Assembly (NCBI RefSeq): GCF_965363235.1
Contig: NC_134844.1
Coordinates: 18,830,646-18,894,645, forward strand
Length of the DNA stretch: 64,000 nt
Direction: 5' to 3'
Source of the DNA: Mytilus galloprovincialis
Lineage: Eukaryota; Mollusca; Bivalvia; Mytilida; Mytilidae
Made by a program: the position numbers and the translations under genes. Below, in pieces: positions 59,329 to 64,000 of this stretch; positions within the stretch are counted from its first letter, which is position 1; every line of letters starts with the position of its first letter. The notes below the pieces were generated by a model. The model searched no databases, was not told where the DNA came from, and was given only the letters and a program-made list of their open reading frames with translations.

Positions 59329-61022
59329 TAGAGGCTCTAAAGAGCCTGTGTCCCTCACCTTGGTCTATGTGAATATTAAACAATGGACACAGATGGATTC
59401 ATGACAAAATTGTGTTTTGGTGATGGTGATGTGTTTGTAGATCTTACTTTACTGAACATTCTTGCTGCTTACAATTATCTCTATCTATAACAGTACTTTC
59501 TGTGGAACATGTTATTTAAAATCTTCAAATTTTAAGAAAATTGTTAAAAATTGACTATGAAGGGCAATAACTCCTTAGGGGGTCAATTGACTATTTTGGT
59601 CATACTGACTTATTTTTAGTTCTTACTTTGCTGTACATTATTGCTGTTTACAGTTTATCTCTATCTATAATAATATTCAAGATAATAACAAAAAAACAGC
59701 AAAATTTCCTCAAAATTACCAATTCAGGGGCAGCAACCTAACAACCAATTATCCGATTCATCTGAAAATTCCAGGGCAGATAGATCGTGACCTGATCAAC
59801 AATTTTACTTCCTGTCAGATTTGCTCTTAATGCTTTGGTTTTTGAGTTATAAGCCAAAAACTGCATTTTACCCCAATGTTCTATTTTTAGCCATGGCGGC
59901 CATCTCGGTTTGTTGGGCGAGTTACCGGACACATTTTTTAAACTAGATACCCCAATGATGATTCTGGCTAAGTTTGATTAAATTTGGCCCAGTAGTTTCA
60001 GAGGAGAAGATTTTTCTAAAAGATTACCAAGATTTACGAAAAATGGTTAAAAATTATAAAGGGCAATAACTCCTAAAGTGGTCAACTGACCATTTTGGTC
60101 ATGTTGACTTATTTGTAGATCTTACTTTGCTGAACATTATTGCTGTTTACAGTTTATCTCTGTCTATAATAATATTCAAGACTAGAGGGTCCAAGGACCC
60201 TGTGTCGCTCACCTGATATTTTTATTTACAATTGTTGCATGATAAATGCAAGTGTTGTACTGTCGTTTAGTTTCAGAGATATAATACTAAAAAGTGCATT
60301 TGAAACCTATGTTTTATTTCAGCCATGTGGGCAGGCAGGGTCATCATACACAGTGGTCCCTGGATATCCTAGTGATTTAAACCAAGTTTGTTTAAATTCG
60401 ACAGTTGTTTCAGGGGAGAATTTTTGTAAAATTTATCTAACAAGAAATGCAAAGTAATGAGAAAGTTGTGAAGTAGTTTTGTTGTTGCGCAACCCCCACC
60501 CCCACTTTGCCAAAAAAAACCAAAAAGGTAATAAAAAATTATCATATAAGGGCAATCTATCCTATTAATGATTTTTGCAAAATTCAGTTGATTGTGCAAG
60601 GGTTGTATAGCCAGCTGAGGTCGTTAAAAACTCTCTTTCTTTTAATTTGTTGTTGCAGATAGATCTTGACCTGATAAACAATTTTACCACATGTCAGATT
60701 TGCTCTAAATGCTTTGGTTTTTGAGTGATAAGCCAAAAACTGCATTTTACCCCTATGTTCTATTTTTAGCCATGGCAGCCATCTTGGTTGGTTGGCCGGG
60801 TCACCGGACACAATTTTTAAACTAGATACCCCAATGATGATTGTGGCCAAGTTTGGTTTAATTTGGTCCAGCAGTTTCAGAGTAGAAGATTTTTGTAAAA
60901 GATAACTAAGATTTACGAAAAATGGTTGAAAATTGACTATAAAGGGCAATAACTCCTAAAGGGGTCAACAGACCATTTTGGTCATGTTGACTTATTTGTA
61001 GATCTTACTTAGCTGAACATTT
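59329..61022 (+). mobile_element. Hairpin-ended element copies, nested and truncated
   Basis: A copy starts at 59329 (AGGCTCTAAAGAGCCTGTGT). At about 60183 a variant copy begins inside it with a different stem (AGGGTCCAAGGACCCT), and the body resumes at about 60655 (AGATAGATCTTGACCTGATA). Internal blocks GGGCAATAACTCCTAAAG and GCCATGGCGGCCATCT recur. Small ORFs across it are repeat translations. Confidence 0.65.
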
Positions 61023-61280
61023 TTAGCTCACCTGGCCTAAAAGGCCAAGTGCGCTTTTCTCATCACTTGGCGTCCGTCGTCGTCCGTCGTCGTCGTTAAC
61101 TTTGACAACAATCTTCTCCTCTGAAACTACTGGGCAAATTAAACCAAACTTGGCCACAATCATCATTGGGGTATCTAGTTTAAAAAATGTGTCCGGTGAC
61201 CCGGCCAACCATCCAAGATGGCCGCCATGGCTAAAAATAGAACATAGGGGTAAAATGCAGTTTTTGGCTTACAACTCAAC
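61022..61280 (-). mobile_element. Hairpin-ended element, inverted 3'-end copy
   Basis: Begins TTAGCTCACCTGGCC then TAAAAGGCCAAGTGCGC (the terminal hairpin), GTCCGTCGTCGTCCGTCGTC, and continues in reverse to GGTAAAATGCAGTTTTTGGC. It faces the preceding plus-strand copy. Confidence 0.7.
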
Positions 61281-61400
61281 CAGGTGCTCCGCAGGGCGCA
61301 GCTTTATACGACCGCAGAGGTCGAACCCTGAACAGTTGGGGCAAGTATGGACAAAACATTCAAGCGTGATACAGCTCTGAATTTGGATTGTGATAAAATT
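61281..61400. repeat. Dispersed repeat (GGTGCTCCGCAGGGCGCAGC)
   Basis: GGTGCTCCGCAGGGCGCAGC, TTTATACGACCGCAGAGGTC and CCCTGAACAGTTGGGGCAAG form a GC-rich box unlike its neighbours; I recognise it as a repeat type common in bivalve sequence. Confidence 0.5.
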
Positions 61401-62010
61401 TTTGACATTACATGGGTTTTTTTTTACACAAAACAAATGTCAAGATTTTACAAATCAATTAAAGATTTCTTCTTCAAACTTTTTAAATCTAAAATTAAAT
61501 AGTTGACACAGCATAGGTTTCTGACACAGAATGAATGTGGTCTAATGAGCTTAAAAGTTTTTTTTTGCCTTTGAGCAATTCACTATGCTGTTGAATATTA
61601 ATCCTCTCAAAAAAATGTTTGAAGAAATTTTCTTTTTATTTATGAAATCTGAAATGAGAAAAATTTAAACCCCCCCCCCCTTTTTTTCACATCCCCGTTT
61701 CCCTTTCTCCAAAACTGATATCAATTCAAATTTCTAATGGAGTTTGCAACAATAACTACTCTTTTAAATACATCATAAAATATTAAAATGTAAAATAAAG
61801 TGCTTGTTATCACTGAATGGTAAAGATTGGTTGGTAGTAAAAGTGAATATACATTGTTTATTGTATAAAACAGCAACATTTTATATTGGCAAATTTCCAA
61901 TGAAGTTATTTACATAAAGTTATTGGCAAATAAAAATAGAAAATGACATCATAGTCATGTCTGGCAAATGTCCAACATACATTATCTAAAAACATTTTAG
62001 ATAAGATAAG
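61400..62010. other. AT-rich intron stretch, nothing recognised
   Basis: Contains a short poly-C/poly-T run near 61670-61690 and no recognised feature. Confidence 0.35.
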
Positions 62011-62011
62011 G

Positions 62012-62912
62012 AAACTAGAGGCTCTCAAGAGCCTGTGTCGCTCACCTTGGTCTATGTGCATATTAAACAATGGACACAGATAAATTCATGACATAATTGT
62101 GTTTTGGTGATGGTGATGTGTTTGTAGATCTTACTTTACTGAACATTCTTGTTGCTACAATTATCTCTATCTATAATGAACTTGGCCCAGTAATTACAGT
62201 GGAAAATATTTTCTAAAAATTTACAAAAATTTATGAAAAATGCTAAAAATTAACTATAAAGGGCAATAACTCCTTAAGGGGTCAATTGACAATTTTGGTC
62301 ATTTGACTTATTTGTAGATCTTACTTTGCTGAACATTATTGCTGTTTACAGTTTATCTCTATCTATTATAATATTCAAGATAATAACCAAAAACTGCAAA
62401 ATTTCCTTAAAATTACTAATTCTGGGGCAGCAACCCAACAACAGGGTGTCTGTTTGTCAGAAAATATCAGGGCAGATAGATCTTGACCTGATAAACAATT
62501 TTACCCCATGTCAAATTTGCTCTAAATGCTTTGGTTTTTGAGTTATAAGCCAAAAACTGCATTTTACCCCTATGTTCTATTTTTAGCCATGGCGGCCATC
62601 TTGGTTGGTTGGCCGGGTCACGCCACACATTTTTTAAACTAGATACCCCAATGATGATTGTGGCTAAGTTTGGTTTAATTTGGCCCAGTAGTTTCAGAGG
62701 AGAAGATTTTAGTAAAAGATTACTAAGATTTACGAAAAAATGGTTAAAATTTGACTATAAAGGGCAATAACTCCTAAAGGGGTCAACTGACCATTTCGTT
62801 CGTGTTGACGTATTTGTAAATCTTACTTTGCTGAACATTATTGCTGTTTACAGTTTATCTCTATCTATAATAATATTCAAGATAATAACCAAAAACAGCA
62901 AAATTTCCTTAA
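62012..62912 (+). mobile_element. Hairpin-ended element, truncated copy
   Basis: Starts AGAGGCTCTCAAGAGCCTGT. It carries two GGGCAATAACTCCT blocks and one GCCATGGCGGCCATCTTGGT block and is cut off by the next copy at 62913. Confidence 0.7.
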
Positions 62913-64000
62913 CTAGAGGCTCTAAAGAGCCTGTGTCGCTCACCTTGGTCTATGTGAATATTAAAGGAAGCAGATGGATTCATGACAAAATTGTGTTTTG
63001 CTGATGGTGATGTGTTTGTACATCTTACTTTACTGAACATTCTTGCTGCTTAAAATTATCTCTATCTATAATGAACTTGGCCCATTAGTTTCAGTGGAAA
63101 ATGTTAGTAAAAATTTACAAATTTTATGAAAATTGTTAAAAATTGACTATAAAGAACAATAACTCCTAAGGGGGTCAATTGACCATTTCGGTCATGTTGA
63201 CTTATTTGTAAATCTTACTTTGCTGAACATTATTGTTGTTTACAGTTTATCTCTATCAATAATAATATTCAAGATAATGACCAAAAACAGCAAAATTTCC
63301 TTAAAACTAACAATTGGGTCAGCAACCCAACAACGGGTTGTCCGATTCATCTAAAAATTTCAGGGCAGATAAATGTTGACCTGATAAACAATTTTACCCC
63401 CTGTCAGATTTGCTTTAAATGCTTTGGGTTTTGAGTTATAAGCCAAAAACTGCATTTTACCCCATGTTCTATTTTTAGCCATGGCGGCCATCTTGGTTTG
63501 ATGGCCGGGTCACCAGACACATTTTTCAAACTACTAACCCAAAAGATGATTGTGGCCAAGTTTGGATTAATTTGGCCCAGTAGTTTCAGAGGAGAAGATT
63601 TTTGTAAAATATTACTAAGATTTACGAAAAATGGTTAAAAATTGACTATAAAGGGCAATAACTCCTAAAGGGGTCAACTGACCATTTTAGTCATGTTGAC
63701 TTATTTGTAAATCTTACTTTGCTGAACATTATTGCTGTTTACTGTTTATCTCTATCTATAATAATATTCAAGATAATAACCAAAAACAGCAAAATTTCCT
63801 TAAAATTACTAATTCAGGGGCAGCAACCCAACAACGGGTTATCCGATTCATCTGAAAATTTCAGGGCAGATAGATCTTCACCTGTTTAACAATTCTAACC
63901 CATGTCAGATTTGCTCTAAATGCTTTGGTTTTTGAGTTATTAGCCAAAAACTGCATTTTACCCCTATGTTCTATTTTTAGCCATGGTGGCCATCTTGGAT
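62913..64000 (+). mobile_element. Hairpin-ended element, copy running off the window
   Basis: Starts ACTAGAGGCTCTAAAGAGCC. Two rounds of the ACTCCTAA...CAGCAACCCAACAACGGG...GCCATGG body follow up to 64000, so the internal body is itself repeated with a period of about 550 bp. Confidence 0.7.

Larger units (their letters stand above)
53585..59330. repeat. Diverged tandem repeat, at least four partial units, split by a LINE
   Basis: The block TCTGTTAGAGTGATAAATTT, ATAATATTATCATTCTATTT, TATAACACCCGTGCAAAGGT, TTGAACATCC, AATGACAACTGATTAAAGGT recurs at about 53715, 53965, 57785 and 59140. A second block, AACTACACATGATAAA then ACTACCAATTCTGAAA, recurs at about 54270 and 58875. The short ORF at 53550-53735 is part of this repeat. 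Confidence 0.75.

Noticed and set aside
60584..61380. ORFs with PANQPRWLPWLKIEHRGKMQ on both strands
   Set aside because: The phrase recurs in every copy of the hairpin-ended element (around the GCCATGGCGGCCATCT box) with stops elsewhere; no family match.

Overview
The window looks like nuclear DNA of a bivalve mollusc, most probably a marine mussel close to Mytilus. The DNA is AT-rich, the genes are intron-rich, and there is a tandem pair of secreted C1q-domain genes without collagen, a type greatly expanded in bivalves. Purine synthesis is encoded by a metazoan-type trifunctional GART gene, and much of the sequence is dispersed mollusc-type repeat. The species assignment is an inference.

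Layout. (1) 1-12072, minus strand: the first seven exons of a leprecan-family prolyl 3-hydroxylase (collagen-modifying enzyme of the endoplasmic reticulum). It has a signal peptide and four CXXXC motifs; the catalytic exons lie beyond the left edge or were not recognised. (2) 14-27 kb, plus strand: two C1q-domain genes, each a signal-peptide exon plus one C1q exon joined in phase 1. Degenerate fragments of GART exons and introns lie around them. (3) 25.6-31 kb: minisatellites and a nested foldback element. (4) 31.9-34.4 kb: a possible small secreted-protein gene interrupted by an internally deleted hAT transposon with a perfect 8-bp target duplication. (5) 35.7-52.4 kb, minus strand: the last 14 exons of GART (end of GARS, all of AIRS, all of the GAR formyltransferase), 756 residues, in frame with consistent splice sites. 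Its introns hold a LINE, MITEs and an array of 14 extra copies of an acceptor plus partial exon. (6) 52.4-64 kb: the start of a very long GART intron, filled with a diverged repeat, an L1/Tx1-like LINE with its target duplication, and several copies of a hairpin-ended element.

The most unusual structure is at about 37.94-39.41 kb. The GART exon that carries the formyltransferase catalytic Asn-Ile-His motif has been tandemly multiplied as a 98-bp unit of exon start, splice acceptor and intron end, giving 14 extra copies directly upstream of the real exon. Most recurrent differences in the coding part are silent, and copies nearest the real exon resemble it most. Separately, the 3' end of GART is duplicated with a transposon insertion whose empty site survives in the other copy, and GART exon fragments flank each C1q gene 11-37 kb away.

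All exon boundaries were read by eye from splice consensus, reading phase and remembered family patterns. No alignment, search or RNA evidence was available.
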